Below, one piece after another: positions 46,632 to 57,397 of a stretch of 64,000 nt of DNA (its first letter is position 1; each line of letters starts with the position of its first letter). A model generated the notes under the pieces. It ran no database searches. It saw nothing but the letters and a program-made list of their open reading frames with translations, and was not told where the DNA came from. A program made the translations under genes and the position numbers. This DNA comes from Pseudomonas putida S13.1.2 (lineage in GTDB: Bacteria; Pseudomonadota; Gammaproteobacteria; Pseudomonadales; Pseudomonadaceae), in contig NZ_CP010979.1 in assembly GCF_000498395.2 (NCBI RefSeq), positions 1,798,001 through 1,862,000 of the forward strand. The letters are read 5' to 3'.

Positions 46632-48017
46632 ATGAGTGCGATCAGCAGCCTGACCCACGCCATCTCCCTCGACCCGTACACCGGCGAGCAGATCGGCGCC
46701 TACCCGTTCGACACCGACGCCGCACTGGAAGCGGCGCTGCAACGTGCCAAGGTCGGCTACCGCCAGTGGCGCCAAGTGTCGCTGGGTCAGCGCAGCGAGT
46801 ACCTGTTGGCGCTGGCCAGCACCCTCGAAGCCAAGGCCGAAGCCTTTGCCCAGATGATCAGCCGCGAAATCGGCAAGCCGATTGCCCAGGCCCGTGGCGA
46901 AGTCAGCAAGTGCGTCGGCCTGTGCCGCTGGTACGCCGAACACGGCCCGGCCATGCTTGCGCCGGAACCGACCCAGGTTGAAAAAGCCCGAATCGAATAC
47001 CGCCCACTGGGTCCGATCCTGGCCGTGATGCCGTGGAACTTCCCTGTCTGGCAGGTACTGCGCGGCGCCGTGCCGGCGGTCCTGGCAGGTAATACCTACG
47101 TGCTCAAGCATGCGCCAAACGTGATGGGCAGCGCGTACTTGCTAGGCGAGCTGTTCAAGGATGCCGGCCTGCCGGAAGGCGTGTTCGAAGTGCTGAACGT
47201 AACCCCGGACGGCGTCACCCGCGCCATCAACGATTCGCGTATCGCCGCCGTGACCCTGACCGGCAGCGTGCGTGCCGGCATGGCGATTGGTGCCCAGGCC
47301 GGTGCCGCACTGAAGAAGTGTGTACTGGAGCTCGGTGGCTCCGACCCGTTCATCGTGCTGGCTGACGCCGACCTGGATGCCGCCGTCAAGGCCGCGGTCA
47401 TTGGCCGTTACCAGAACACTGGCCAAGTCTGCGCAGCGGCCAAACGCCTGATCGTGGAAGACAGCATTGTCGAGGAATTCACGCGCAAGTTCGTTGAAGC
47501 AACCCGCGAACTGAAAGTCGGCAACCCACTGGAAGACGGCACCTATATCGGCCCGATGGCCCGTTACGACCTGCGCGACGAGCTGGACGGCCAGGTTCAG
47601 GCGACCCTCGCCGAAGGCGCCACCCTGTTGCTGGGCGGCAACAAGGTCGAAGGCGTGGCCAACTTCTACGCGCCGACCGTGTTCGCCAACGTCACCCCGC
47701 AAATGACCGCATTCAAGCAGGAGCTGTTCGGGCCGGTGGCCGCGATCATCACGGCACGTGATGCTGACCATGCGGTGGAGCTGGCCAACGACAGCGAGTT
47801 TGGCCTGGCCGCGACCATCTACACCGCCGACTATGCACTGGCCGAGCGCATGACTGCGGCACTGGATACCGGTGGCGTGTTCATCAACGGCTACTGCGCT
47901 TCCGACCCCCGCGTGGCGTTTGGCGGCGTGAAGAAGAGCGGGTTCGGGCGTGAGCTGTCGCACTTTGGGGTGCGCGAGTTCACCAATGCCCAGACAGTGT
48001 GGCTGGACCGTAACTGA
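46632..48017 (+). CDS. sad: Succinate-semialdehyde dehydrogenase (Sad/GabD family)
   Basis: This 461-residue aldehyde dehydrogenase has catalytic Cys267 in NTGQVCAAAKR and general base Glu233 in LELGGSDP. The cofactor segment PWNFPVWQVLRGAVPAVLAGN is typical of the YneI/Sad branch. It oxidises succinate semialdehyde to succinate in GABA or putrescine breakdown. I chose ATG at 46632; a GTG nine bases earlier is in frame. It is followed by a GC hairpin at 48027-48049. The polyamine module at 50137-55021 is nearby, which fits a link through GABA. Confidence 0.92.
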   Translation: MSAISSLTHAISLDPYTGEQIGAYPFDTDAALEAALQRAKVGYRQWRQVSLGQRSEYLLALASTLEAKAEAFAQMISREIGKPIAQARGEVSKCVGLCRWYAEHGPAMLAPEPTQVEKARIEYRPLGPILAVMPWNFPVWQVLRGAVPAVLAGNTYVLKHAPNVMGSAYLLGELFKDAGLPEGVFEVLNVTPDGVTRAINDSRIAAVTLTGSVRAGMAIGAQAGAALKKCVLELGGSDPFIVLADADLDAAVKAAVIGRYQNTGQVCAAAKRLIVEDSIVEEFTRKFVEATRELKVGNPLEDGTYIGPMARYDLRDELDGQVQATLAEGATLLLGGNKVEGVANFYAPTVFANVTPQMTAFKQELFGPVAAIITARDADHAVELANDSEFGLAATIYTADYALAERMTAALDTGGVFINGYCASDPRVAFGGVKKSGFGRELSHFGVREFTNAQTVWLDRN

Positions 48018-48026
48018 TTCACGACC

Positions 48027-48049
48027 CTGGGGCCGCAGAGCGGCCCCAG
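48027..48049. terminator. GC hairpin between convergent genes
   Basis: CTGGGGCCGC AGA GCGGCCCCAG makes a perfect 10-base stem with 3-base loop between the stops of two convergent genes. There is no long T run; the hairpin could still end both transcripts. Confidence 0.65.
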
Positions 48050-48054
48050 ATGCC

Positions 48055-49965
48055 TCAGTCCCGAACCTGGTCCTTGACCCAGTCCAGCATCCCCCCCGGC
48101 ACGATCAGTTCATGCCGCGCCCGCGAACAGGCGGTATACAGCCCCGCCAGCATCCGCGCCCGCTCATTGCGGTTACCCGCCACCTGCGGCGGCACCATCA
48201 GCTCCGGCGACACCATCACCCGGGCGAACTCCATGTTTTTCACATCCCGTACCCGCCCCAGGAACAGCTTGGGCGCCTTGTCCCAGCGGTAACGGCTCTT
48301 GGCTTTGGCAAAATGCTCCGGCGTATAGCCTTTGCGCAGCATGTTGGCCACGGCATTGAACGCCTTGTCATCGCCCTTGTCCTGCTCCAGCGCCTGCCAA
48401 CTGGCGTAGCGGAACAACATCGGGTGACGCGGTCGAGTGCCAAAGCGGTACAGCTCGATGCAGTCCTCGACGAACAGTTCGAAGTCCTTGCGCGCGCTTT
48501 TCAGCAATACGAACGGCACACTTTGGTGCGTAAGGCGCTGGAACCAGCCAAACAGCCCCCATTCGTCATCGACGATCAGCGCCGTAGGCTGTTCCGGCAC
48601 CGTCACCGTATCGAAGAAACTGACCCGGGTGTAATGCTCGGCGCTGCCACTAAAGGCCGCCTGGATCGCCGCCGGGTGCGCCTGGATCAGCGGGTTGAGC
48701 ACATTGTCCATCGCCGGCCCGGCACGCAGCGAATGGTCGATGCAGCGCTGGCGGATAAAGCTGCCATGGTGCGGGCTGAGGCCGTTGAGGTTCTGCAATT
48801 CGTCGCCCAGGGCAATGATCGACTGCGGGCTGCGATCCAGCACGTCAAGCATCGGTGCCGACAGCTCGTGGGCCTCGTCGACGATCACGTGGGTGTAGCG
48901 GCTATCGATCACATGACCGGTCAACGACAGCAGCTTGACCCGGTGGTAGTCGCGCACAGGCAACTGGACGTCCCGCGCGGACGGGCGAATCAGCTCTTGC
49001 CAGTACAGGCGGGCTTTTTCCAGCAGCACCTCCTGGTCCAGCGGTGAAGTGCCAGGCCCGGCCCAGGGCAAGTGGTGCAGTTGAAGCTGGGTGTCGGCAC
49101 TGTGGCAGAACGTGCGCACGGCGCGGATGCACAAGGCAACCACATCGCGCGCGGCGAGCGGGCCGATGTCAGGGATGGCCAGCCAACGTACAACCTGCTC
49201 ATTCTGCGGGCGCCATGACAGTTTGGTGCGATACGGGTCGCGCAGACGCCAGCCGTTGCTGGTGAGGTCGCGGTTGAGAAGTTCGTCAGCCAACTGGCCG
49301 AAGGTCAGCGCCGTGTAGGCGGCAGCGTCCTTTACCCGCGCCTGCAGCGCGCGCAACTGGCCTTCGGTCATTGCCAGCAGCAACGTGCGCTGTGGCTCCA
49401 GCAGGCGGGCGAACTGGTGAATCAGGAAGGTCTTGCCAGTGCCAGCAAATCCCTGCACCGCCACTGACTCGTCGATACCACTGAGAAACTCGCGCAGCAG
49501 GCGGTTCTGCTGGTCGCTGAGCATCAGGTCGCTGGCCAGCGACGGCAGGTACACCGGATGCAGCGGTGTGGCTCGCTGGCGATAGATGTCGGCGAACTGG
49601 AAATTCCACTGGCCTTCGCTATCCAGCAGTTCGTCTACGGTGTACTTCACCTCGCCTGAAAGCAGGGCAATGCCGTTTTCGCCCAGCATGCCCAGGCCCA
49701 TGGCAAAGGCTTCACGATCAAAGTGTTGCGCTACCTGGCTTTGAAAGCGCCCGGGGGCGGCGGTTTCAACTTCGTTGGCGATGCGCACGATTTCGGCGAA
49801 ACGGCGTTCTTGTGCATCGGCCGAGGCGGTGGCGGGCTGGCGCGGCAGGTTTTGCACGAACAGCACTGCGGCGGCTTCGAGGACGCTGGCAGTGCTGAAA
49901 AAGTCGGTGTTGGGTTCGCTGGCGAGGCGGTCGGCCTGGTCGCTGGGCAAAGGCAGGTAGAACAT
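48055..49965 (-). CDS. Stand-alone UvrD-like superfamily 1 helicase
   Basis: This 636-residue protein has an N-terminal region (1-145) with no motif I know. The helicase core has a Q-motif (SDQQNRLL near 150), Walker A GFAGTGKT at 172-179, and DEAH at 363-366. Motif VI lies near 610-625 (YTACSRARHELIV). It is shorter than UvrD/Rep and lacks the large inserted 1B/2B domains. I chose ATG at 49963-49965, with GAGGTG upstream. It might act in DNA repair or in defence against foreign DNA; sequence alone does not decide. It is a single gene beside a REP. Confidence 0.85.
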   Translation of the reverse strand: MFYLPLPSDQADRLASEPNTDFFSTASVLEAAAVLFVQNLPRQPATASADAQERRFAEIVRIANEVETAAPGRFQSQVAQHFDREAFAMGLGMLGENGIALLSGEVKYTVDELLDSEGQWNFQFADIYRQRATPLHPVYLPSLASDLMLSDQQNRLLREFLSGIDESVAVQGFAGTGKTFLIHQFARLLEPQRTLLLAMTEGQLRALQARVKDAAAYTALTFGQLADELLNRDLTSNGWRLRDPYRTKLSWRPQNEQVVRWLAIPDIGPLAARDVVALCIRAVRTFCHSADTQLQLHHLPWAGPGTSPLDQEVLLEKARLYWQELIRPSARDVQLPVRDYHRVKLLSLTGHVIDSRYTHVIVDEAHELSAPMLDVLDRSPQSIIALGDELQNLNGLSPHHGSFIRQRCIDHSLRAGPAMDNVLNPLIQAHPAAIQAAFSGSAEHYTRVSFFDTVTVPEQPTALIVDDEWGLFGWFQRLTHQSVPFVLLKSARKDFELFVEDCIELYRFGTRPRHPMLFRYASWQALEQDKGDDKAFNAVANMLRKGYTPEHFAKAKSRYRWDKAPKLFLGRVRDVKNMEFARVMVSPELMVPPQVAGNRNERARMLAGLYTACSRARHELIVPGGMLDWVKDQVRD

Positions 49966-50037
49966 CGGCACCTCGGGTTGGATCAGGGCGGCACGATAGC
50001 AACTTTCGGCGTGAGATGCTGAGTTCAGTGTTGGCTG

Positions 50038-50118
50038 GGCCGGCCTGTTCGCGGGCGCGCCCGCTCCCACGGGATCGCCTCAGGTCCCTGTGGGAGCGGG
50101 CAAGCCCGCGAAGAGGCC
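50038..50118. repeat. REP-type inverted repeat pair
   Basis: GGCCTGTTCGCGGGCGCGCC and the inverse copy ending GCAAGCCCGCGAAGAGGCC lie around a 20-base spacer between the helicase and AraC genes. Confidence 0.88.
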
Positions 50119-50136
50119 AGCAGCTATTTCGCTACC

Positions 50137-51036
50137 TTAGCCCCTGCCCCGCTTCAAGGTCTCGCTCGGAAACTCCTTGAACAATTGCCGGTAACTCTCT
50201 GAAAACCTTCCCAAATGCCAGAATGACCAGCGCATCGCGACCTCGGCCACGGTCGCCCTGCCATCGCGTAACAAATCGCGCCGGGCGCCGTTAAGCCGGC
50301 GCAAGCGCAGCCACTGCGCTGGCGGCATGCCGGTAAATGCCTTGAATGCCTGCTGCAACTGGCGCAACGAGACCCCGGCAACATCTGCCAGCTCCATCAG
50401 GTTCAACGTCTCCTCGGGGCAATCGGCCGCCCATTCGCTGACCCGACGCATGATCGCCCGTTCTTCACCGCGCCGCCCCAACGCTACGCCCTGCAGGCGC
50501 TGGCTGGCGTTATCGAGGATGAACAGGCAATCCTCCAGCAGCTGCTCCGCCAGAGCCTGCCCCTGCAATGGGCAATCGGCCTGCCCCAGGCGCGTCAGCG
50601 TGGCACTCAGCCAACTGCCAAACAAGGCGTTCTGCCCACTGCCCAGGGGCACCATGAACAACCCTTCGAGGCGCTGCGGGTCCAGCCCATGGCGGGCCAG
50701 GAAGGCCTGGTCGAACACCACTGCCACTTCCTGGTAGTTCTCCGGGGTTATCCAGATATTGCGGCTTTGCTCGTTCAGCAAGTACAGGCTGTTTTCGCTG
50801 CGGTCGAAGCAAAACGCCAGTGAACCGCTCGGTGCCCGGAAAAACTGCTCTACGCGGGTATTCAGTCGCTCCTCGTACACCTCCACGCCCTCCATGCCCA
50901 GCCAGCGCAGCTCACCGCTGAAATGCCCCGGCGACATCTGCCGGTACTGCTGCTGCCAGCCGGGGGTAGCGCGCACTTGCTCGGAGACGTCGGTGGTATG
51001 GAAGGCCTGGACTTGCAGCGCATTGGGCGTTGTCAC
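50137..51036 (-). CDS. AraC-family regulator of the polyamine module
   Basis: This 299-residue protein has an N-terminal cupin-like effector region (FCFDRSENSLYLL, NIWITPENYQEVAVVFD) and a C-terminal AraC double helix-turn-helix (~195-297; NLMELADVAGVSLRQLQQAFKAFTGMPPAQWLRLRRLNGARRDL). I chose GTG at 51034-51036 because AGGA is 6 bases upstream. An ATG at 51150 would start in the promoter of the next gene. It is divergent from the gamma-glutamylpolyamine synthetase gene, so it probably controls it. The effector is likely a polyamine or related amine, as inference. Confidence 0.82.
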   Translation of the reverse strand: MTTPNALQVQAFHTTDVSEQVRATPGWQQQYRQMSPGHFSGELRWLGMEGVEVYEERLNTRVEQFFRAPSGSLAFCFDRSENSLYLLNEQSRNIWITPENYQEVAVVFDQAFLARHGLDPQRLEGLFMVPLGSGQNALFGSWLSATLTRLGQADCPLQGQALAEQLLEDCLFILDNASQRLQGVALGRRGEERAIMRRVSEWAADCPEETLNLMELADVAGVSLRQLQQAFKAFTGMPPAQWLRLRRLNGARRDLLRDGRATVAEVAMRWSFWHLGRFSESYRQLFKEFPSETLKRGRG

Positions 51037-51198
51037 GCGAGATCCTAGTTGCACTCTTTTGGTGCATTGCTTGCCGAAGAAAATGGATAGATCGGCCCCG
51101 GGGGCTGCGACCAAGATAGTCTCCAGTGCGTCACCTGGGAAGTGCAACACCTAGCAAGCCGCGTTGCTCCCACACTAAAACCCAACCAAGAGGTCTGT

Positions 51199-52557
51199 AT
51201 GAACGCCCCCTTCGATCAGCTGTACACCTGGCTGAAAGAACACCGCATCACCGAAGTCGAATGCGTGATCAGCGACCTGACCGGCATCGCCCGCGGCAAG
51301 ATCGCGCCCACCGCCAAGTTTCTCCACGAGCGTGGCATGCGCCTGCCCGAAAGCGTGCTGCTGCAGACGGTCACCGGCGACTACGTTGACGATGACATCT
51401 ACTACAACCTCCTCGATGCCGCCGACATCGACATGGTCTGCCGCCCCGACCCCTCCGCCGTGTACCAGATCCCGTGGGCGATCGAGCCAACGGCGATCGT
51501 GATCCACGACACCTTCGACAAGCAAGGCAACCCCATCGAGCTGTCGCCGCGCAACGTTCTCAAGAAAGTGCTCAAGCTATACGCCGACAAGGGCTGGCAG
51601 CCCATCGTCGCCCCCGAGATGGAGTTCTACCTCACCAAGCGCTGTGAAGACCCGGACTTGCCATTGCAAGTACCGCTGGGGCGTTCTGGCCGTGCCGAAA
51701 GCGGCCGCCAGTCGTTCTCGATCGATGCCGCCAACGAATTCGACCCGCTGTTCGAGGACGTCTACGACTGGTGCGAGATCCAGGGCCTGGACCTGGACAC
51801 GCTGATCCACGAAGACGGCCCTGCGCAAATGGAAATCAACTTCCGCCACGGCGACGCCCTGGACCTGGCCGACCAGATCACCGTGTTCAAGCGCACCATG
51901 CGCGAAGCTGCGCTCAAGCACAACGTGGCCGCAACCTTCATGGCCAAACCGATCACCGACGAGCCAGGCAGTGCCATGCACTTGCACCAGAGCGTGGTCG
52001 ACATCGCCACCGGCAAGCCAATCTTCGCCAATGAAGACGGCAGCATGAGCCAGCTGTTTTTGCACCACATCGGCGGTTTGCAGAAGTACATCCCCAAGCT
52101 GCTGCCGATGTTCGCGCCCAACGTCAACTCGTTCCGCCGCTTCCTGCCGGACACCTCGGCCCCGGTGAACGTCGAGTGGGGTGAAGAAAACCGCACCGCC
52201 GGGCTGCGCGTGCCCACCTCCAGCCCGGAGGCAATGCGGGTGGAAAACCGCCTGCCGGGCGCCGATGCCAACCCCTACCTGGCCATCGCCGCCAGCCTCC
52301 TGTGCGGCTACCTGGGCATGGTCGAAAAGCTTGATCCCAGCGCGCCAGTGAAGGGCCGTGCCTACGAACGGCGCAACCTGCGCCTGCCGATCACCATCGA
52401 AGACGCGCTGCAGCACATGGAAGACTGCGAGACCGTGCAGCAGTACCTGGGCAAGCAGTTCGTCCAGGGCTATGTGGCCGTCAAGCGTGCCGAGCACGAG
52501 AACTACAAGCGGGTCATCAGCTCCTGGGAGCGTGAGTTCCTGATGATGAGCGTCTGA
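51199..52557 (+). CDS. puuA: Gamma-glutamylpolyamine synthetase (PuuA/PauA-type glutamine synthetase homologue)
   Basis: This 452-residue protein of the glutamine synthetase fold has VAPEMEFYL (metal-binding Glu), GPAQMEINF, GSAMHLHQS (metal His) and RTAGLRVPTSSPEAMRVENRLPG (substrate Arg), as in GlnA. The N-terminus and loop pattern place it in the PuuA/PauA group. It ligates glutamate to a polyamine amine such as putrescine, spending ATP. I chose ATG at 51199 with AAGAGG before it. It is co-directional with spuD-like and puuB-like genes, together forming a gamma-glutamyl pathway. Confidence 0.92.
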   Translation: MNAPFDQLYTWLKEHRITEVECVISDLTGIARGKIAPTAKFLHERGMRLPESVLLQTVTGDYVDDDIYYNLLDAADIDMVCRPDPSAVYQIPWAIEPTAIVIHDTFDKQGNPIELSPRNVLKKVLKLYADKGWQPIVAPEMEFYLTKRCEDPDLPLQVPLGRSGRAESGRQSFSIDAANEFDPLFEDVYDWCEIQGLDLDTLIHEDGPAQMEINFRHGDALDLADQITVFKRTMREAALKHNVAATFMAKPITDEPGSAMHLHQSVVDIATGKPIFANEDGSMSQLFLHHIGGLQKYIPKLLPMFAPNVNSFRRFLPDTSAPVNVEWGEENRTAGLRVPTSSPEAMRVENRLPGADANPYLAIAASLLCGYLGMVEKLDPSAPVKGRAYERRNLRLPITIEDALQHMEDCETVQQYLGKQFVQGYVAVKRAEHENYKRVISSWEREFLMMSV

Positions 52558-53712
<1,155 letters not shown>

Positions 53713-53725
53713 GCCGAGAACGCCC

Positions 53726-55021
53726 ATGTCTTTCGATTCCCAACACACTGCTTCGTACTACGCTGCCACGGCACGCAACGCGGCGCCCTACCCCAGCCTG
53801 GACGATGAACTGACGGCCGATGTGTGCGTGGTCGGCGGCGGGCTGACCGGCGTCAACACCGCCTTGGAGCTGGCTGAACGTGGCTTGTCGGTGGTGCTGC
53901 TGGAAGGCCGGCGCATCGGCTGGGGCGCCAGCGGACGCAATGGCGGCCAGCTGATTCGCGGCATCGGCCATGACGTCAGCGGTTTCACCCGGCATGTCGG
54001 CCAGGACGGCGTGCGTTACCTGAAACAGGCCGGCATCGATTCGGTGGCGCTGGTGGCCAGCCGCATCGCCCAGTACGGCATTGCCTGCGACCTGCGCTGG
54101 GGTTTCTGCGAACTGGCCAACACACCCGACCAGTTCGCCGCCTTCAAGGACGAGCAGGATGACCTGGCAGCGCTTGGCTACCGCCCCGAAACCCGCCTTG
54201 TAGGCCCTGGGCAGTTGCATGAAATCGTCGCCAGCGACCAGTACGCGGGCGGCCTGGTAGACATGGGCTCGGGGCACCTGCACCCACTCGACCTCGTTCA
54301 GGGCGAAGCCCGTGCCGCCTATAGCCTGGGCGTGCGCATCTTCGAACAAAGCCCCGTGCTGCGTATCGAGCACGGCCCCCGCGTGACCTTGCACACGGCC
54401 CGTGGCAAGGTGCGGGCAGACAGCCTGGTGCTGGGCTGCAACGCCCACCTCGATGAGCTGGAACCGCGGCTGAGCGGCAAGGTGCTACCGGCCGGCAGTT
54501 ACGTAGTCGCCACCGAACCCTTGCCCGAAGCACTGGCTACTGCCCTGATCCCGCAGAACATGGCGCTGTGCGACCAGAAGGTCGGCCTGGACTATTATCG
54601 CCTCACCGCAGACCGCCGCCTGCTGTTCGGCGGTGCCTGCCACTACTCCGGCCGCGACCCCAAGGATATTGCCGCCTACATGCGGCCCAAGGTGCTGAAG
54701 GTGTTCCCGCAGCTGGCCAACGTGCGCATCCAGTACCAGTGGGGCGGCATGATCGGCATCACCGCCAACCGCTTCCCCCAGGTCGGGCGCCTGAGCCAGC
54801 ACCCGAACGTCTATTACGCCCAGGGCTATTCCGGGCATGGGCTGAACGTGACGCACTGGACGGCGAAATTGCTGGCCGAAAGCATCGCCCTCGGCCACAG
54901 CCAAGGCCTGGATGTGTTCAGCGCTGTGCCCCACCTGACGTTCCCTGGCGGCAAGGCTTTGCGCTCGCCGCTATTGGCACTGGGCATGCTGTGGTACCGG
55001 CTGCGCGAAGCGCTGGGTTGA
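53726..55021 (+). CDS. puuB: Gamma-glutamylputrescine oxidase-type FAD enzyme (PuuB/PauB)
   Basis: This 431-residue FAD-dependent amine oxidase of the DAO family has the dinucleotide motif GGGLTG at 37-42 in CVVGGGLTGVNTALELAERG, then WGASGRNGGQL, and an FAD-contacting end YAQGYSGHGLNVTH. It oxidises the gamma-glutamylated polyamine to an aldehyde in the cytoplasm. It starts 13 bases after the binding-protein stop, and is thus likely in one operon with puuA. The aldehyde dehydrogenase and glutamyl hydrolase of the pathway are not in this window, although the sad-type dehydrogenase at 46632 acts later. Confidence 0.92.
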   Translation: MSFDSQHTASYYAATARNAAPYPSLDDELTADVCVVGGGLTGVNTALELAERGLSVVLLEGRRIGWGASGRNGGQLIRGIGHDVSGFTRHVGQDGVRYLKQAGIDSVALVASRIAQYGIACDLRWGFCELANTPDQFAAFKDEQDDLAALGYRPETRLVGPGQLHEIVASDQYAGGLVDMGSGHLHPLDLVQGEARAAYSLGVRIFEQSPVLRIEHGPRVTLHTARGKVRADSLVLGCNAHLDELEPRLSGKVLPAGSYVVATEPLPEALATALIPQNMALCDQKVGLDYYRLTADRRLLFGGACHYSGRDPKDIAAYMRPKVLKVFPQLANVRIQYQWGGMIGITANRFPQVGRLSQHPNVYYAQGYSGHGLNVTHWTAKLLAESIALGHSQGLDVFSAVPHLTFPGGKALRSPLLALGMLWYRLREALG

Positions 55022-55154
55022 GCTGGCCGCAAGCCACGCGGTGCATCTACCACCACTTTTCGCCTTTCCACCGGGGATTGAACTCGCCCACTGGCCAACT
55101 GCGGCGCAGCTGCTAGCGTTGTTCAGGCCGACCTCTCATGGATACGCCTTTATT

Positions 55155-55832
55155 ATGAAATCACTGCCTCGCATTACCCTGTTGTGCGCCGCACTGCTTG
55201 CCGTGGCTGCCTGCTCCAGCAATCGCGTGGACCCCAAGGATTACTCCGGCTTCCTCAAGGATTACAGCCGGTTGCAAGAAGCCAAGAGCCCGTCGGGTGC
55301 CTCGGTGATGCGCTGGATCGACCCCAAGGTCAATATCAACCAGTACAGCCAGGTATTCATCGAGCCCAGCCAGTTCTACCCCAAGCCGCAGCCCACCCCG
55401 GTCATCTCCGCGCAGACACTGGGGGAAATCACCCGCTACTTCAACGAAGCGCTGCGGCGTGAAATCGGTGGTGTCCTGCCGCTGGCCAATGGACCTGGCC
55501 CGGGCGTGATCGTGGTGCGGCCGGCGATCACGGCAGTGTCTACCAGCAACGAGGGCCTCAGACCCTATGAGGTGATCCCCATCGCGCTGATCGCCGCAGG
55601 CGTGAACACCGCCACGGGCGGCCGTGACCAGGACGTGGATGTCGGCGTGGAGGCGGCGTTCCTGGACGGTGCCAGCCAGAAAGTGCTGGCCCAGGTGGTA
55701 CGCAAAGGCGCGGGTCAGGAGCTGGAGAACGATACCCAGAAGCTGACCCTGAATGACGTCAAGCCGGTACTGGATGGCTGGGCCAAGGACATGCGGGCGA
55801 GCTTCATTGAAGCCAAGCAGAAAGCCCGCTAA
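55155..55832 (+). CDS. DUF3313-type lipoprotein
   Basis: This 225-residue protein has a signal peptide with lipobox LAVAACSS (acylated Cys20). The soluble domain contains the DUF3313 pattern YSGFLKDYSRLQ, QVFIEPSQFYP and VVRPAITAVST. It is probably anchored in the outer membrane, facing the periplasm. Function is unknown. Its transcript ends at the hairpin at 55852-55876, shared with the end of sdaA. Confidence 0.85.
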   Translation: MKSLPRITLLCAALLAVAACSSNRVDPKDYSGFLKDYSRLQEAKSPSGASVMRWIDPKVNINQYSQVFIEPSQFYPKPQPTPVISAQTLGEITRYFNEALRREIGGVLPLANGPGPGVIVVRPAITAVSTSNEGLRPYEVIPIALIAAGVNTATGGRDQDVDVGVEAAFLDGASQKVLAQVVRKGAGQELENDTQKLTLNDVKPVLDGWAKDMRASFIEAKQKAR

Positions 55833-55851
55833 GGGGCCGCTCCCACAAAAG

Positions 55852-55876
55852 ACCGCATTGCCCGATGCGGTTTTTT
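55852..55876. terminator. Bidirectional Rho-independent terminator
   Basis: ACCGCAT ... ATGCGGT forms a 7-base stem followed by T6 on the plus strand. On the minus strand the run is CTTTTG. The plus-strand T tract runs into the stop codon of sdaA (TAA at 55875-55877), so the two convergent genes share it. Confidence 0.88.
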
Positions 55877-57251
55877 AGCACTCGACAAAAGCAACTGCCA
55901 AGCCGCCGCGCGAGGTCTCTTTGTAGTTGGCATGCATGTCTGCCCCGGTATCACGCATGGTGCGGATCACCCGGTCGAGCGAAATGAAGTGCTCGCCATC
56001 GCCACGCAACGCCATCTGCACCGCGTTGATCGCTTTCACTGCAGCAATGGCGTTGCGCTCGATGCACGGCACCTGCACCAGGCCGCCAACCGGGTCGCAC
56101 GTCAGCCCCAGGTTGTGTTCTAGGGCAATTTCGGCCGCGTTCTCCAGCTGCGGCGGCGTGGCGCTCAGCACCTGCGCAAGGCCGGCAGCGGCCATCGAAC
56201 ACGCTGAGCCTACCTCACCCTGGCAACCAACCTCGGCACCGGAAATCGATGCGTTTTTCTTGCACAGGATGCCAACGGCCGCTGCAGCCAGCAGGAAGTC
56301 CACCACATCCGCATCGCAGGCGAGCGGGTTGAACTTCATGTAATAGTGCAACACCGCCGGGATGATACCGGCCGCGCCGTTGGTGGGTGCGGTGACCATG
56401 CGCCCGCCGGCGGCATTCTCTTCATTCACCGCCAGGGCGAACAGGTTGACCCATTCCATGGCGCTGAGCGTCGAACCAATCACGTTGGGCTTGCCCAGTT
56501 CCTGCAAGCTGCGGTGCAGCCGGGCAGCGCGGCGCTTGACGTGCAGCCCCCCAGGCAGGATGCCTTCGTTGCGCAGCCCGTTATCCACGCACTCACGCAT
56601 GGCCGCCCAGATGCGCAGCAGGCCTTCACGTATTTCCGCTTCCGGGCGCCAGGCCTGTTCGTTGGCCATCATCAATTGCGCCACGCTCAAGCCGTGGGCT
56701 TTGCACAAGGCCAGCAACTGGGCAGCACTGTCGAACTCATAAGGCAGCACAACGTCATTGGCTTTGGCAGCGGGGGCATCAATTTCGGCTTGCTCGACGA
56801 TAAAGCCGCCGCCAACCGAATAATAGGTCTGCAGCAGCAGGCTGCCCTCCCCGTCCATTGCTTCCAGGCTCATGGCATTGGGGTGGTAAGGCAGGCTCTC
56901 GTCGAGCAGCAACATGTCACGGCCATACTCGAAGGCAAGCGGGTGGCTGCCATCCAGCATCAGGCAATGCTCCTGCAACACCTGGCCAATGCGCGAGTCA
57001 ATGGTGGCCGGGTCGATACGGTCTGGCCACTGGCCCATCAGCCCCAGCAGGCAGGCGCGATCGGTAGCGTGGCCAACCCCGGTGGCCGACAGCGAGCCAT
57101 ACAGCCGCACTTCGACGCGCGTCACCCGCGCCAGCAGGCCCTGCTCACGCAGGGCCTGGGCAAACGTCGCCGCGGCCCGCATGGGGCCGACGGTGTGGGA
57201 ACTGGACGGGCCGATGCCGATTTTGAAAAGGTCGAAAACACTGATAGCCAT
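55875..57251 (-). CDS. sdaA: L-serine dehydratase (iron-sulfur type, single chain)
   Basis: This 458-residue protein has the beta domain (1-155; SVFDLFKIGIGPSSSHTVGPMRAA) and alpha domain in one chain, as in E. coli SdaA. The [4Fe-4S] cysteines lie in the segments LCKKNASISGAEVGCQGEVGSAC and TCDPVGGLVQVPC. It deaminates L-serine to pyruvate. I chose ATG at 57249-57251 (MAISVFDLF); upstream in-frame residues are not family-like. A divergent LysR gene lies 146 bases away and probably controls it. Confidence 0.95.
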   Translation of the reverse strand: MAISVFDLFKIGIGPSSSHTVGPMRAAATFAQALREQGLLARVTRVEVRLYGSLSATGVGHATDRACLLGLMGQWPDRIDPATIDSRIGQVLQEHCLMLDGSHPLAFEYGRDMLLLDESLPYHPNAMSLEAMDGEGSLLLQTYYSVGGGFIVEQAEIDAPAAKANDVVLPYEFDSAAQLLALCKAHGLSVAQLMMANEQAWRPEAEIREGLLRIWAAMRECVDNGLRNEGILPGGLHVKRRAARLHRSLQELGKPNVIGSTLSAMEWVNLFALAVNEENAAGGRMVTAPTNGAAGIIPAVLHYYMKFNPLACDADVVDFLLAAAAVGILCKKNASISGAEVGCQGEVGSACSMAAAGLAQVLSATPPQLENAAEIALEHNLGLTCDPVGGLVQVPCIERNAIAAVKAINAVQMALRGDGEHFISLDRVIRTMRDTGADMHANYKETSRGGLAVAFVEC

Positions 57252-57397
57252 GCTAATGCCTGACCGTACCCTGATTTGAATCCACAGCACGGTTATCTGA
57301 TGAAATTGAGCGGTAGTGCGATTTTGCGCGATACTGACGCGCTGGCTCACGGATGACCAACGAATCTTTCTAAGCAAGCCTTTAGTGGTGCTAAACA

